NCBI GenBank assembly: GCA_023548195.1
Contig: JAJHZJ010000336.1
Location: 1,530,704-1,594,703 of the forward strand
Direction of reading: 5' to 3'
Source of the DNA: Bettongia penicillata ogilbyi
Lineage: Eukaryota > Chordata > Mammalia > Diprotodontia > Potoroidae
Length of the DNA stretch: 64,000 bases
The notes under the pieces were generated by a model, which was not told the DNA's origin, searched no databases, and was given only the letters and a program-made list of their open reading frames with translations. Position 1 is the stretch's first letter, and every line of letters begins with the position of its first letter. The position numbers and the translations under genes are program-made. Positions 23,638-35,807 of the stretch are shown in pieces.

Positions 23638-23833
23638 TTTCATGTCCAACTCTTTGTGACCCCATTTGGGGTTTTCTTGGCAAAGATACTGGAATAGTTT
23701 GCCATTTCCTTCTCCAGATCATTTTTACAAGTGAGGAAACTGAGAGAAACAGGGCTAAGTGACTTGTCCAGGGCCACACAACTAGTAAATGTCTGAAGCC
23801 AGAACTGAACTCTGGAAGATGAGTTACCTCCCA
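23638..23833 (-). mobile_element. SINE with RTE-like tail
   Basis: tcatgtccaactctttgtga, ccccatttggggttttcttg, ggcaaagatactggaatag, cagggctaagtgacttgtcc. Confidence 0.8.
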
Positions 23834-24189
23834 CTGACTTTTGGGAAAAGAAGGGCTAAAATTTCATCTCAAAGCTGGAACAGCTCTGGCAAAACTACTT
23901 GTCCACAACTACCAAGAATGATAATGTTGCCTTGTGGGAAAGCTAGGGAATAGATAGAAATCTATTTGCTATACCTCTTATTTGAGTTTAGTTAATACTA
24001 GAAAAAAATGGATTTACTTTTAAAAAGTTGAATTAGTGATGATTTTTCACTTTACAAAAGGATTCTTCATAAGATTTTTTGACTGTCTTCTTCAACCTTA
24101 AAAATATGCTTTGATAACCAAAATTTTGGAACACATTTTTTGGAGAGTATCCGATACAATTTATTTTGCAAGTTATGAATCACAGTGCA

Positions 24190-24560
24190 TTAGAAAGCAC
24201 ATTGGATTTAGAGTCAGATGAGTAGTCTCAAATCTGAGCTTCGCTTGTTAGTTAATGTCTATGTGCCCAGTCATTTTACAACCCTGTGTTCCCTCATCTG
24301 TAAAATAAGGAAGTTGGGCTAGATGACCTGTTGTGTTGTTTCTTCCTACCCTAGAGCTGTGATTCATTAGAGTGCAATGAAAAGAGCGTTGAATTTGAAG
24401 TCAGAGGACAGGGGTTCAAGTCTCCACTTTACCACTTACTGCCTATGTCATCTTGGGCAAGGCATCACTCCTCTCTAAATCTCAGTTTCCTCTGCTAAAA
24501 AAAGAAAGGATTGGACTAGATGATCTCCACCATTCTTTCCAGCTCTAACCTTGCTTCCAT
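24190..24560 (+). mobile_element. Two MIR/CORE-headed SINEs with CR1/L3-like tails
   Basis: Both copies have gtcagag/gagtcagatg, a caagtct/ctcaaatct block, cctcatctgtaaaataagg or the ctctgctaaaaaaagaaagg equivalent, and a ggactagatgatctccacca tail. Confidence 0.6.
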
Positions 24561-24574
24561 GCTCCTATCACATC

Positions 24575-24875
24575 AAGGGACGTCCACCTCTGTTCACTTT
24601 GCCCCATAAAAAGGAAAACTTTCAGTTGTGTGTTACCAAGCTGAGCTCCACGTGAACAAATACCTTGGAGGCAAAGACTCTGTAGCTGGTTCCCAGACTC
24701 TCACGTACATCCCTTCCCTAAAGTCATCCCCAAGTTAATACAGACATACCATTGGGTAGATACCTTACCCCGGGTTGCCTTTTAAAGAAATCTTCCTTCC
24801 GGGCCATCAGTCAAAAACTGATGAATGTGACTCATCGGCACAGCTCCTCATTCAAAAAGAACCACCTTTCCGGTT
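24575..24875. promoter_or_regulatory. Repeat-free, CpG-enriched segment, possible regulatory element
   Basis: Seven CpGs occur in about 300 bp, against a CpG-poor background. It includes an E-box CACGTG (24649-24654), cccgggttg and ccgggcc. No open frame or repeat explains it. The regulatory role is inference only. It lies 9.2 kb upstream of the candidate promoter. Confidence 0.25.
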
Positions 24876-25599
24876 TCTTTGTCATTGCTATTTCCCAAAT
24901 CCATTTGTCTGCTGCTTTACTTTAGCTATGACAAGGGTTGCTAGGTGGGTTTTTTTCTGAGATCTTTATTTCCAAATATCTTATGAATGCAAATTTAACA
25001 TTCTAACCGCTCCATTGTAATAGGTGGACCTTAAAATTTATTAATAATGGCAAATCATACCTATTCTGTTTTAAAGTTTACAAAGCACTTTTCTTATATT
25101 AACCCTGCAGGTAGATATTAAAGGCATAATTAACCTCATGTTACAGGGAGAGAAAGTTCTCTTTCCTCTGATGTATAATAATAATAATATACTGTACCTT
25201 TCTTATATGTTTACTATAATTTGTAACTATTGAAGTCTTTTATTACCTACGAGACTTTTTATTATTTCTTTGGTAATAAGGAACCTTACTTTACTAGCTA
25301 TATATTATTCTCAGGTTTTCAGTATAGTACAGTAGTTTTCCTTATTTATATAACAAAGTGAATGCAAGTGGATTTCACTTGACACAATAGAAATCTGAAA
25401 ACTGAGAGAGTTGGAAAAGGCACTGGAGATCATTTAGTCCAACCCTCTCTGTAAGAATTAAACACAGGAGTTACATATATATTGAATTTACCTACATTGA
25501 ACTGAATATGAATCTAAGGAAATATGCACATAGAGCTCAACAAAAAATCATGTGACAAGAACCATTCCTATTCTTTGATGTGATATTCTAAGGATGCTA

Positions 25600-25870
25600 C
25601 CTATGTGTGTTTTTAAAAGACATATCTGTACAAAAATATTCCCAATCGCAAAAACTTAACCACAACCCATGTGTCCAATGATAAGAGAATAAACAACTGA
25701 ACAATTGTGGCATATAAGTGTTATGGAATCACATTACACAACAGGAAATGACAAATATAAAGAATTCAAAGAAGGAAGGAAGGCACATGGGGTGGAGACA
25801 AGACAAGAAAGCAGAAATAAAAAATGCATAGTGAATGTAATTATGTTGAAATAAAATCTGAAAGACCTCA
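25600..25870 (+). mobile_element. L1 ORF2 3' fragment
   Basis: catgtgtccaatgataagag, caactgaacaattgtggcat and ataagtgttatggaatcaca are the sense of the L1 C-terminal region seen reversed at 560-700. Confidence 0.7.
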
Positions 25871-26139
25871 CAGAATAAAGGATTCAGAAGCAGTTGGACA
25901 TTTTATTACTATTTTATAAATACATACTCTTAAAAGATAAACTCAATATTCCATGAACAGTAGGTTTTTTTTTTCTTTTTGGTGTATTTGAATGGTTATT
26001 GATGGTTATCAAGATTAAAAATAAAATAAAACTCCATGACTATAGTGATCCAGAAAGCAGGTCATGTGGGTCTGTTCAGAATTTAATATCTGGCTACCTG
26101 GGATTGAGTGTCATGCCATATAAGTGAAAAAAAGTCATT

Positions 26140-26345
26140 GGATGTGAAACTGATGATAATAGAGTTAGAGCTAGAAGGAAGCTCAGAGAACATCCAAAGG
26201 GATTTCTTCATTTTATAGATGAGGAAATTGAGGCACAGAGAAATTTAAATGGCTTATTCAAGTTTATACAAACAGTAACTATCAGAGATGGAATTCTAAC
26301 CCAGTTTCTATGACTACAAAATCAGTGTTCTTTCTGTTATACCAT
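26140..26345 (-). mobile_element. Old SINE (MIR/CORE type)
   Basis: gagctagaaggaagctcaga, tttatagatgaggaaattg, gaggcacagagaa, atggaattctaacccag. Confidence 0.6.
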
Positions 26346-27300
26346 GGTGTCATTCCTTCTACCTTGCTGGGCCTGGATATGCAAGGGAAAAAACAAAACA
26401 GTCCTTTCCCTCAAGAAGTTGACACTGGATTGAGGGGATGCTACTTGTGCACAGAGAAGGAAAGGAAAGAAAGTTTACTAATACCCAGGGAATTAGGAGA
26501 GGCTTCACAGAGGCTAAGACACCCAATCTGAGAAGGGAATGATTCTGAAAAGGAGAACTGAAGAAGGTCGGCATTTCAGGTGTGGAGCCTGATTTGTTAG
26601 CGCACAGAGGCAAAGGAAAGAATGTCAGACAGAGGAAAGAACTATTGGGTCAATTTGACTGGAACGTAGAATGCATGAGGAAGAGGGATAGAAAACAGCC
26701 TGGCAAGACAAAGTTAGAGCCAGATTCTGAAGAGTCTAAATTGACAAAAGAAGGAATCCATGTTTTATCCAAAGGGCAATGGGGGGACCGCTGAAGAATT
26801 CTGAGCAGAGAATTGACAGGGTCAGATCAGGGCCTTAGGAATATTATTTTGATAGCTGTGTAGAAGATGAATTAGAAAAGGGGAGAAAATGGAATCAAGG
26901 AAACCAATGAAGTCTGTATTACATTTTAAGAAAACAGGTGATAAGGGTCTGAAACAGTACTGTGGGCCTATGAATGGAGAGAAGGGAACAGATGTGAGAG
27001 GTAAAGCATAAGTGAAATCTATAGAACTTGGCAACTGATTGGCTATGGAGGGAAAAGGGGAAAGAAAAATTAAGGATGATTCTAAATTTATGGACCTAAA
27101 TCATTAGGAAGATGATGGTACCTTCAACAAAAACAGCACATTTCCAAAGAAGGTCAGGTCTAGGGGAGGTGATAAGCTCCATTTTGGTTGTGTTAAATTT
27201 GAGATCCAACAGGATGTCCAGGTAGAGATGGCCAGAAGGCTACTTGTCAAGTGGAAAGGAGGTCCCTAGTCAAGCTAAATATTGAAGGACTGAGCTCAAA
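26346..27300 (-). mobile_element. L2-ended interspersed repeat, longest copy
   Basis: Continues about 0.9 kb: ccctcaagaagttgacactg, gagaggcttcacagagg, ttgactggaacgtagaatgc, ggcaactgattggctatgg, gatggtaccttcaacaaaaa, ggatgtccaggtagagatgg. The same series is partly present at 42115-42930. Confidence 0.6.
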
Positions 27301-28175
27301 GAAAACAATAGCAAAGGCAGTGGTGGTACTAGGAGCCAGGATGAAGGCAGAGAATAAAGGGCAAGGAACGTACAGACCGCAAAGAAAGAGAGAACGTAGC
27401 TGAAAAGGAACCATCCCCTTGTGCCCTGCAATACCCATGCATGCAGCAGAGACTTAACTAGTTGGTGTCATCTGTTTTGTAATCAGTAGGAGAAAGAGTA
27501 AGTGAACTAGACGGTGGGTTAAAACTGTTCCCTTGTCACAAGGTTAAGCGAGTAGTCCCTTCTGTGTTCTTTATATTCTTTTTAATAAATCTTCATGATG
27601 TCAATGCCTGAGAGGCAGATGTAGGAATAACGGCTAGAGAGCTAGCCTCAGAATCAGAAAGGCCTGGGTTTAAGTCTGCAGTCTACTACAAATTGGCTAT
27701 GGGGCTCTGGTCAAGTCCCACTCTGGTTGAGTTCAAGAACACTTAACCTACCAGTGCCCAAGGTGAATCTTTAAGACTACACATTGCAAGGCAGATGCCA
27801 ATGAGCTCCTGGGTTTGGTGCAATGCTTGGTAGCCTCAGTTTCTTGTAGGGGTCTGTGACTTTGAGAAATGCAAGCAAGATTCTCATGTTCCTAAGGGAA
27901 TTTCTGGCTGTGAGTAAAACAAGTCTTATGATTATTATTGAACCTACAAGTTTTGAATCTGGTCAGTATGAGCTTCAGAAATGGGCCACAGTTTAGGGAT
28001 GAAATCAGAAGAGCAATAAAAGACAAAAAAATGAAACATTCATCAGCATTTTAATAATGACCTATTTTCATCCTTCATGACTGTGGAACTGCTACATCTG
28101 AACTCTAGTATCTCAATATACTCATTGTCTATCTTAGGAAGAGAGGCTGAACCAGATGAATGAATTAAAGACAGA
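27301..28175. other. Intergenic, SINE fragment only
   Basis: A SINE head lies at about 27620-27725 (gcctgggtttaagtctgcag). The rest is unassigned. Confidence 0.4.
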
Positions 28176-28471
28176 ATTATGAATGAATGAATGATAAAAA
28201 GCATTTATTAACAGTTCACTATGTACCAGATTCTATATTCAGTGCTGATCAAGTACAGACAGAGGAAGCTTATTTGAAAGTGACAAAATTTGAAAACATT
28301 GATGGATGTCTTTCTAACACAGCTCAGGGAGGAGAAAATAACAAAAAGAGATGGGAAAACATCATGGAAAATAGTATTGCCCAAAAGGGGTATTTGAGAG
28401 GAAGTCAATCACTATAAGCCTGTGCACCTATTTTCTCATATAATCTCTGTGACAAGGACGATACTTGTATT

Positions 28472-28715
28472 GTAGGTGACTAGGTGGCGCAGTGGATAGA
28501 GAGCCAGGCCTAGAGTCAGGGAAACTCATCTTTTTGAGTTCAAATCCAGCCTCAGACACTTAGTTGTGTGACCCTGGGTAGGTCACTTAGCCCGTTTGCC
28601 TCTGTTTCCTCACCTGTAAAATGACCTGGAGAAGGAAATGACAGTTCACTCCATATCTTTGCAAGAAAACCCAAGTGGAGTCACAAAGGGCTGGATTTGA
28701 AAATGTCTGAACAAC
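28472..28715 (+). mobile_element. SINE with RTE-like tail
   Basis: gactaggtggcgcagtggat, ttgagttcaaatccagcctc, gtgaccctgggtaggtcact, ctggagaaggaaatgaca, gtcacaaagggctgg, ctgaacaacat. Confidence 0.85.
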
Positions 28716-29700
28716 ATATATATATAAATTATGAAAATAGGAGAATAGAATATTCAAGTTTTAGCAAATGATTTTTCTACCACAGATCACATCTTTAGAG
28801 TCATGTGATTGACAGGTATAGAAAATACTAGTTCCTGCTATGTTTACTACAAATTGATTTAAGAAAAGCATTTCACTTGATAGAACAAAACACAGCCTTC
28901 AGGGCTTTCCTTTCACAAGAAGTCACTGATACATACTCCCATACTCAACTCCTTGATTAGTGTAGTCATAGAGATAATTCCATTTCACAGCCCTCAGGTT
29001 AGGAGTGTCAAAGGAGGAATAAAATTGAGAAATATGCTCACCAGAGATGTTAACTTATCAGGGAAGACTTCCTGCTCAGATTCCAAATGGAGAGTTGGGT
29101 CTCCAGGATGTTCTGAGGATCTCCAGATATTCTTTCTTTTAGATGACATTGCAGCGAGGGCACCAAGACCCAGGATATTCCCAAGTCCTCCTGAAAGAGA
29201 TCTACAATCCCTCAAAAGGGATAGACCAGCTTATACCAGAAAAAACAAGCATAATGAAAAGCCTGTGATTTGTACCAAGGAGCGGGTAGATAGGCAATCT
29301 CTTCACTTAGCACGTGAATAGATCTAGGGTCATAACTGCAGATGAACATTAATCTGAGTGCAGAACTAAACAACCTTAAATTCTGGAGAGGAGTTATAAA
29401 TGAGGAGGGGAATGGCCTCTGGGATTGTGGCAACTCTGAAGCAGTGGGGCCAGGAGGTGGGACACCGGCTAGGATGCTCTGACCAAAGAATGCTAACTTA
29501 GGGAAAGAAATTGTATAAGGTAAATTTTGATCTCACTGATGGCTACTGTTCCCCTTTGTGGTGAGTCCTCTTTATCTGGGAATGTGAATGTATTCAATGT
29601 TGAACTACTGGGATCTCCTTTCCTTCCTGCTGCTTAACCTCTTGAATATCATTACTCAAGAACCCTTCTGACTTCACATAGTGTGGAATTGTACTTCCTC
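28716..29700. other. Intergenic, no gene seen
   Basis: It holds one open frame of 122 codons (28953-29321, +) with no family resemblance, no repeat and no splice context. Probably chance. Nothing else was recognised. Confidence 0.4.
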
Positions 29701-29704
29701 CAGT

Positions 29705-29865
29705 CACAAGGTAGTCATAGAACGATGGAGAGAATGCTGGCTTTGGAGTCAGAGACTCTGGGTTCAAATCTACTTCTGAAGTTTACTCTCTGAGGAAGTT
29801 ATACTGGACAGTCTCAGAGGTCCCTTTCAGCTCTAAATCTATAACCCCACAATCCTCTTTCCCAG
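29705..29865 (+). mobile_element. SINE with CR1/L3-like tail
   Basis: ggctttggagtcagagactc, tgggttcaaatctac, then tctcagaggtccctttcagc and tctaaatctataa. Confidence 0.6.
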
Positions 29866-30068
29866 AAAGGAAGTTTTCCCTCAGGCCCTCCTGATTGATC
29901 CTTATCTCCAGCACAAGTTGATCTATGACTCCTAGATGAGTCAAAGATGCTTAGCTCATCAGTAGATATATCTTGGATAGACTCAGCAGGTCAACAGCAA
30001 TCTATGGAGCTGGAATCAGGTAGGAAAAGGGATTGTCTGGATTGCATTTGGGAAACTGTGCCATGCTT

Positions 30069-30315
30069 TCAGCTGGGTGGCATAGTGGACAGAGCCCTGG
30101 GCCTGGAGTCAGGAAGACCCTGTTCAAATATCGCCTCAGATACTTTCTAGTTGTGTGATCCTGGACAAGTCACTTAGTCCCTATTTACCCCCTCATCTGT
30201 AAAATTGAAATAATAGCACCTACCTCCCAGGGTTGTTGTGAGAATCAAAAGGGATAATAAATATAAAGCACTTAGCCCAATGCCTGGCACATAATAAGCA
30301 TGAGATTAGCTATTA
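30069..30315 (+). mobile_element. SINE with L2/MIR-like tail
   Basis: gctgggtggcatagtggaca, ggcctggagtcaggaagacc, cctacctcccagggttgttg, aatgcctggcacataataag. Confidence 0.8.
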
Positions 30316-30799
30316 TTAAATGCCATCTGTTTTACTCTAATATTCTCCCTGGGAAGATATATGGCTATAAATCATGGCTCACCATAATCTCAGTAGAATT
30401 AAAATTGTTATCTCAGGTGACAATGGAAAGTCACATGGTAGATGGTAAGCAGGTTGAAGCCTGTTACCAAACAATGATTTGTACCTAAGAAACCATGCAA
30501 AAGACATAATCATTTACTTTTATTAGAGGGTTTTTAAAGTTTACAACATACTTTACAGACATAAAAATGGACAGTCCAAATGGTTCATTGGCACTCCTGT
30601 GGTAACAAAAGAATCACAGGAAGACCTTCAGCACCTTGGCTATGTCCTCCAAGGGGAATTTATGGAAAAGCACAGGCAAGAATCTCATAGTATGAGATGA
30701 TTTAGAAAGGTTACAATCTCTATCAATGAAGGGAGCACGCCCCTTGATGTAATTACAACACCAATAAATTACCACATAGAATGCTGAATGATAAAGCAT

Positions 30800-31235
30800 T
30801 TATTTTTTAAATTGATTTTTTTGGTTACATTTCAACTTCTAATCTATTTCCCTTCCTCCTTTCCCACTCTGTACTAAGGAAGGTCACTATTTGCCACAGA
30901 TATATATATATAGATATAGATATATCAGTATGTGTGTGTGCATAAAAACATTCTATGCATATTTCTCTTTATCAGTTCTTTCTCTGAAGGTGGAAAGCAT
31001 CTTCCTTCATATATCCTTTGTAGTTGATCTGAATATTTATAATACTCAGAGTAGCTTACTCAACAGTTATTCTTTGAACAATATTACTGTAGCTTAATTC
31101 AGCGTTCTCTTGATTCTGTTAATTTCACCCTTCAATATTTCATGCAAGTCTTTCCATGTTTTCTAAAAATCAACCCGCTCAGAAAATAAAATCAAATCAA
31201 CTTGCTCATCGCGCAGTAGTAGTATTCCATCACAA
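30800..31235 (-). mobile_element. L1 3' region fragment
   Basis: The piece ttgattctgttaatttcacc, catgcaagtctttccatgtt, tagtagtagtattccatcac matches the order in the L1 at 520-640. A TA-rich simple repeat lies at 30899-30925. Confidence 0.55.
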
Positions 31236-31480
31236 GATGAAGCATTTATTGCACACTTACTATGCGCCAAGCACCATGTGAAGTGCTGGGAACACAAATA
31301 TAAGTGGGCAATTTCTGCCCTCAAGGAGCTCACATTCATAAGACGCCACATAAAAGGGAACCAAAAAAGAGTCAGGGTACCTGCTCTGGCAGAATGGTTT
31401 GAAAATGGCTGAGAACAGATGTGGAGGCCTGGCGCCAGGCAAGACAAGGCTTGACTATCAGAGTCCAGGATCACATGGGT
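31236..31480 (-). mobile_element. L2-ended interspersed repeat, fragment
   Basis: gcatttattgcacacttact, atgcgccaagcaccatgtg and ctcaaggagctcacattcat are the reverse of an L2 3' end. Confidence 0.6.
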
Positions 31481-31719
31481 ATTATTCAAGGTTCTGGTGA
31501 GGAAAGGCTAAGGAAGATAACAAAAGGATAAGGAAGAAGGTGACATGATTTGGAAATGGCCAGAAATTGGAGATAATAAGCTCAGATTCTGGCCCTAAGA
31601 CCTGGAAGTTGCCAGTGATGTTAGGGTTAGTATTTAACAGCTCTCATGTGAAAGAGGAACTAGACTTCTCTTTGGCCCTAGACAGCAGAACCAGGAGCAA
31701 TTATTTAAAGCTGCAAAGA

Positions 31720-32345
31720 AACTGATTTAGGCTCCATTCCAGTTAAAAAAAGCATTTTAATCATTAGAGCTGTCCATAAATGGAATGTGGTGCCTCAGAA
31801 AGCAGTGGGTTCCCTTCCTTTATCTAAGGTCTTCAAGAGGAGGCTGGGTGACCCCTTGTTTGCTAAGTTTTAATGGCCATTCCTTTTGGCATCTATTTGG
31901 AAAAGATACATGCTGAGGTTCCTTCGTACTCTAAAATTCTACAACAATCTGATTCTGTTTAGTCTAAAGAAGCAAATATTTAGGGGGAGGAGATGGGAAG
32001 CAATAAGCTGTCTTCAAGTATTTGAAAAGCTGTCCTGTGGAAAAGGGATTCTTGTTCCATTAGTCCCAGAGGACAGCCTAGAAACACTGGGCCATGCACG
32101 GGTGTGAAGAAGCAGATTTAGCTTTAATGTAGGGAAACCCTTCCAAGGATGAGCACAGTCTAAAAGCATGACAGCTTTCCTCAGAAGGCAGGGAGCTCCT
32201 TTGAAGCAGAGAACTTCCAACGAAGGCTGACTGCCCACTAGGGGAGTAGGGAGCGGGGAAGATGTTGGGGAATATTCTTTTTGAAATGCCATTTGGGTTC
32301 CCCAGTCTCAGAGGTCCCTTCCAACTCCAAGGTTCTGTGATTGCA
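31720..32345 (+). mobile_element. CR1/L3 LINE 3' ends, two pieces
   Basis: attagagctgtccataaatg, ggtcttcaagaggaggctgg (31730-31955), then a second stretch ending cagaggtcccttccaactcc, aaggttctgtgattg (to 32345), the hallmark end of CR1-type LINEs. Minus-strand frames here are antisense artefacts. Confidence 0.65.
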
Positions 32346-32904
32346 TGAACCTGAATTCTGCGTCTAGGGACTGACATGCGTTTTTCTGAAAGCTGTGGGC
32401 CAACTGTCTAAGAACAGGGCTAATAATGGAAATTAATAGTGATGATAACAATAGCTAACTTTTACATAGCATTGTAAAGTTTGGAAAGTGTTATACATTT
32501 TCTCATTTGATTTTTCACAACAGCCATGGGCAAGTATTATGTCCATTTTAGAGATAAGACAACTAAGGCTCTGGGAGGGGAAGCTGTGGGGTAGAAGGGA
32601 AGCAGTTAGTACTTGGCTGCTTTACCCTGTGCCCAGATGGGTCAGACTTGCTACTAGGTGCTCAATACAATACAGAGCATACCTTCACATAAGTGCCATG
32701 CTGTTGAATGAGCACTGTCTATCCCTTCCAGGAAATTCTTCCAGGACATCTCAGCGTTGTAAATCTAAACTGCAAATGCCTTATGGATTAGAGAGTCAGT
32801 CATGGCTACTTCGAGGTTTAGCTTTCACCCTCCTCAAATAATTCTGAGCTATTGTCAGGGGCAGAGAGAGGACAAGATCCTCTAAGACCTATTTCTATCT
32901 AAAC

Positions 32905-33112
32905 TATAAGTTCTTGACCTTTTTTGTGTTATGGACCCCTTTGGCAGTCTGGTGAAGCCAGTGGACCCCTTCTCAGAGTCACATTTTTAAATAATTGAAG
33001 AAAATGTCACATTTCAGTTAGAGGTTTATGAAAAATAAGATGCAAATTTTTTCTATCCAAATTCATGAACCCAAAGGTGTCTATAGATCCCAGGCTAAGG
33101 ACCTCTGATCCA
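32905..33112 (-). mobile_element. hAT-like element related to the MITE family
   Basis: It begins ttcttgaccttttttgtg, has ggacccctttggcagtctgg and tcatgaacccaaaggtgtct, and closes ggctaaggacctctg. It shares the caccagactgccaaagg-type core in reverse. Confidence 0.5.
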
Positions 33113-34063
33113 CACTTTTCTTAGAACTACTTGGACTTGACCAAATCTATTCCCATCCCAAGTCAGAAACACCCCCAACAGAAAGCTCCAGTACTGAAGG
33201 ATCTGCAGTGATGCCCAAATATCCTTTGATGTTGCAAAAGCAGCTACCACTATGATCTTCAGACTACCAAGAAAATCTGCCTCATCCTAAAATCTTCCTC
33301 TGATCCAGGTGACAAAATGTTTGAAATCCCCTCCATAGAGCTAATATATTCCTTTGGCCTCAGCATTGCTCTCTCAATTCTACTGAAGAAAACAAACCCA
33401 ACAAACTAAGTCTTCCTGGCAGGTTTTATTAATATATTAAATTCCTACCTCTCAGTGTTAATGAATTTGGCAAGACATTTTCCTTCCTGACTGAAGGATC
33501 TGGAGGAGCAGGCAAGGACCTGGGCCAAGGTAGGAGGGCAACATTAAAAGTGGGGGAGTGGAATAAACACAGAAAGAAGAGGGAAGACTTGGATAGAACA
33601 TCTCAAATTTCAATTTGTCTGAGGCCTTTTGTTCCTGTCCCCTGCCAACTTGAGCCCACCCCTGGTACCATAGGCTGGAACTGCGGGCAAAGTTAGACAT
33701 AGGATATAGGATCTCAAATCGTGGTTGCATTTAAGGTAGACTACAGGAGACGAAGGAGGACAACTCCTGGGCAATTTCTTTATACTAAACCTTTGTTCCT
33801 CTTCGCCTTTCAGCCCATAAAAGATTAATCTACCTAAGCAGCAAGGAAGGAGCTCTATAAAGTTTGATTCCTGGAGGCAGATTTTTTTTGCCAGTTGTAT
33901 CCAGCAAGTGTCAGATAATTGGAAGGGTGGAGTAAAGCTGTAAACCATGCCACACCTTTGTCAGAACTTGTTTGGGAGCAGAGTTACTGAAAGAGAAAAG
34001 GGGGAGGAGGCGAAGGGAAGCCAGCATATTTGAAAGATCACTCAGCCATAACACACCTTTGCT
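33113..34063. other. Repeat-poor region just upstream of the candidate promoter
   Basis: I recognise no interspersed repeat here, in contrast to the flanks. Minus-strand frames (33458-33730, 33610-33948) look like chance. Proximal control sequence is plausible but not shown. Confidence 0.4.
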
Positions 34064-34080
34064 GGGGCGGGATAAAAAGT
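34064..34080 (+). promoter_or_regulatory. Candidate COL17A1 core promoter (GC box plus TATA-like)
   Basis: A GGGGCGGG Sp1-type box (34064-34071) directly abuts ATAAAA (34072-34077). This is the only such pairing I noticed in the upstream region. It sits about 100 bp before a consensus splice donor, in a repeat-free stretch 10.2 kb upstream of the start-codon exon. The role is inferred from motif layout only. A 5' RACE product or CAGE peak near 34100 would settle it. Confidence 0.5.
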
Positions 34081-34099
34081 GTTCACTGCACATTTTTAG

Positions 34100-34176
34100 A
34101 AGAAGAAAACATCAGGGGAGGAGAGAGGGGGGTTTCATCTAAGGAGGTTCTCCATTCCTTGAGGAAAGCAATCTGG
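34100..34176 (+). other. COL17A1: Candidate untranslated exon 1 of COL17A1
   Basis: A purine-rich leader starts roughly 25-30 nt after the ATAAAA motif and ends at ATCTGG|GTAAGT, a near-perfect donor with GT at 34177-34178. In human the first COL17A1 exon is also untranslated and short (from memory). The 5' edge is estimated from TATA spacing. Splicing to the acceptor at 44293 would add 11 nt of leader before the ATG. No RNA evidence is available here. Confidence 0.5.
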
Positions 34177-34359
34177 GTAAGTCCTTTGTTTGGAAAATAT
34201 GATTTGAGATTCTCCTGATGTATGTAAAATGTTTTATAAACCTTATGGCTCTTCTATTGAGTGTAAGCTATTGTTATTATCTATATAGTCTGCTAATGCC
34301 AATAGACGAAATAGCTCATAAAGTATAAACTGGGTTTGGTTTGGTTTGGTTTAATTAGG

Positions 34360-34880
34360 AGGCAGTAGGATCCAGTGGTCAGACTGCTGCTCTGGAGTTA
34401 AAAGGCCTAGGTTTGAGTCTGAACTCTGATTTCATTTTTATTAGCCTCATTTCCTAATTTTTAAAATGAAGAGAGTGAATGAGATAAACTCTGAGCTCCT
34501 TTTCAGCTCTAAATCTGAGCCTAATCTGGCTGAAGCTCATAGTTCGGATCATCAGATGGGGGGACCTAGTGAATGAACCACTAGCACCTAAGTGGAGGTC
34601 AGAACGTGTTCTGGGAGACAGATTTTTTTGGCATGACTTTCCACAGCATAAAATTTCCCCTTTTCATAGGAAAGTAGCATAGCTTAGTTGACAGAATACT
34701 GATCTGATATCAGATGATCACAACCTATATGTTCTTCAGCAAGTAATTTAACATTTATGGGACTTAGTGTCTTCATCTGTAAAATGATACCCTGTAGTTG
34801 GACTTAGTGTCTTCATCTGTAAAATGATACCCTGTAGTTGGACTAGATGACTTTTAAGGTCCCTTCCATCTCTAAATCTA
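34360..34880 (+). mobile_element. Two CORE-headed SINEs with CR1/L3-like tails
   Basis: 34360-34520 (gaggcagtaggatccagtgg, aaaggcctaggtttgagtct) and 34670-34880 (gtcttcatctgtaaaatgat, gactagatgacttttaaggt, cccttccatctctaaatc). The second contains the exact 40-bp duplication. Confidence 0.6.
34761..34840 (+). repeat. Exact 40-bp tandem duplication
   Basis: 34761-34800 and 34801-34840 are identical (each gacttagtgtcttcatctgt … cctgtagttg). It lies inside an old SINE in the inferred intron 1. Confidence 0.97.
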
Positions 34881-35807
34881 TAATCTTTGCATTCCCGACT
34901 ATCTGTCTTAACAAATATTCCTGGAGTATCTCAGGAGAAACAGAGAGTACATGAAATGCTAAAAATGGCACACTGGAGGGTCCTACCATAAATGGAGCTT
35001 GTTAGAACACTCATGACTCACGCTATTGTCCAGAACAGACTCCAACCCACCAATTGGTGAGTCCCATCATAGCTTCTGTGGCTGAACTCCTCCATTTGGG
35101 TTAAATTAAATCCCTCAGTCAGGGGCTCTTCCCCCAAGCTGACAATACTAAAAGGTAAGCAGGGCAGGTATAATTTTTCTCATTCTTTTACAATGGAGGG
35201 GAAAAAATGTTAAGTGACTTCTCCAAGGTCACCCAGCTAATAAATAACAGTACAGGAACCCAAGTCTTTTGCCTCCAAATCCAATGTTACTCTCACCATG
35301 CTACCCTGTCTCTCCTGGATGAAATTAATTAATTGTGAAATCACTAACTTCACCTAGGACTAGGGTACTTTCCATTTTTCTTAAGCAAAAGCTTAAGAGA
35401 CAGTTGACTTGAATATATTCATGGGTTCAGGAAGCATCAGAATGAATTTTTTTAAAAAATGAGTTTCTTTGAAAGGCACAATCATTCCTTCCATGTTGGA
35501 ATAATCTCCTTTAGAAACAGAGTACAAGTTAGACTCAGAACTCTACCATGATGGACTTGTATTTCTTGGTGAATTATGCTTCAGAGACACCAGCCACAGC
35601 AGAGATTACTGCAGAAAATGGTGAGATCTTAAAAGGGGGAAATGAAAATGACTGAATCTCTTTCAAACTGGAGTAATAATCCTTGGAAAGATACGATTAC
35701 AGTGAAATAAGAAACAATCAGCGAAAAGTCTTTAGAACTGCATCTCACATCTGAGGGCAAATTTGGACTCAAGTTGATGCTGTGACATCAGACAAGCAGA
35801 AGCATCT

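Noticed and set aside
28953..29321. 122-codon plus-strand open frame
   Set aside because: No recognisable domain or splice context; likely chance.
32014..32377. Overlapping minus-strand frames of 92 and 99 codons
   Set aside because: Antisense of a CR1/L3 3' end.
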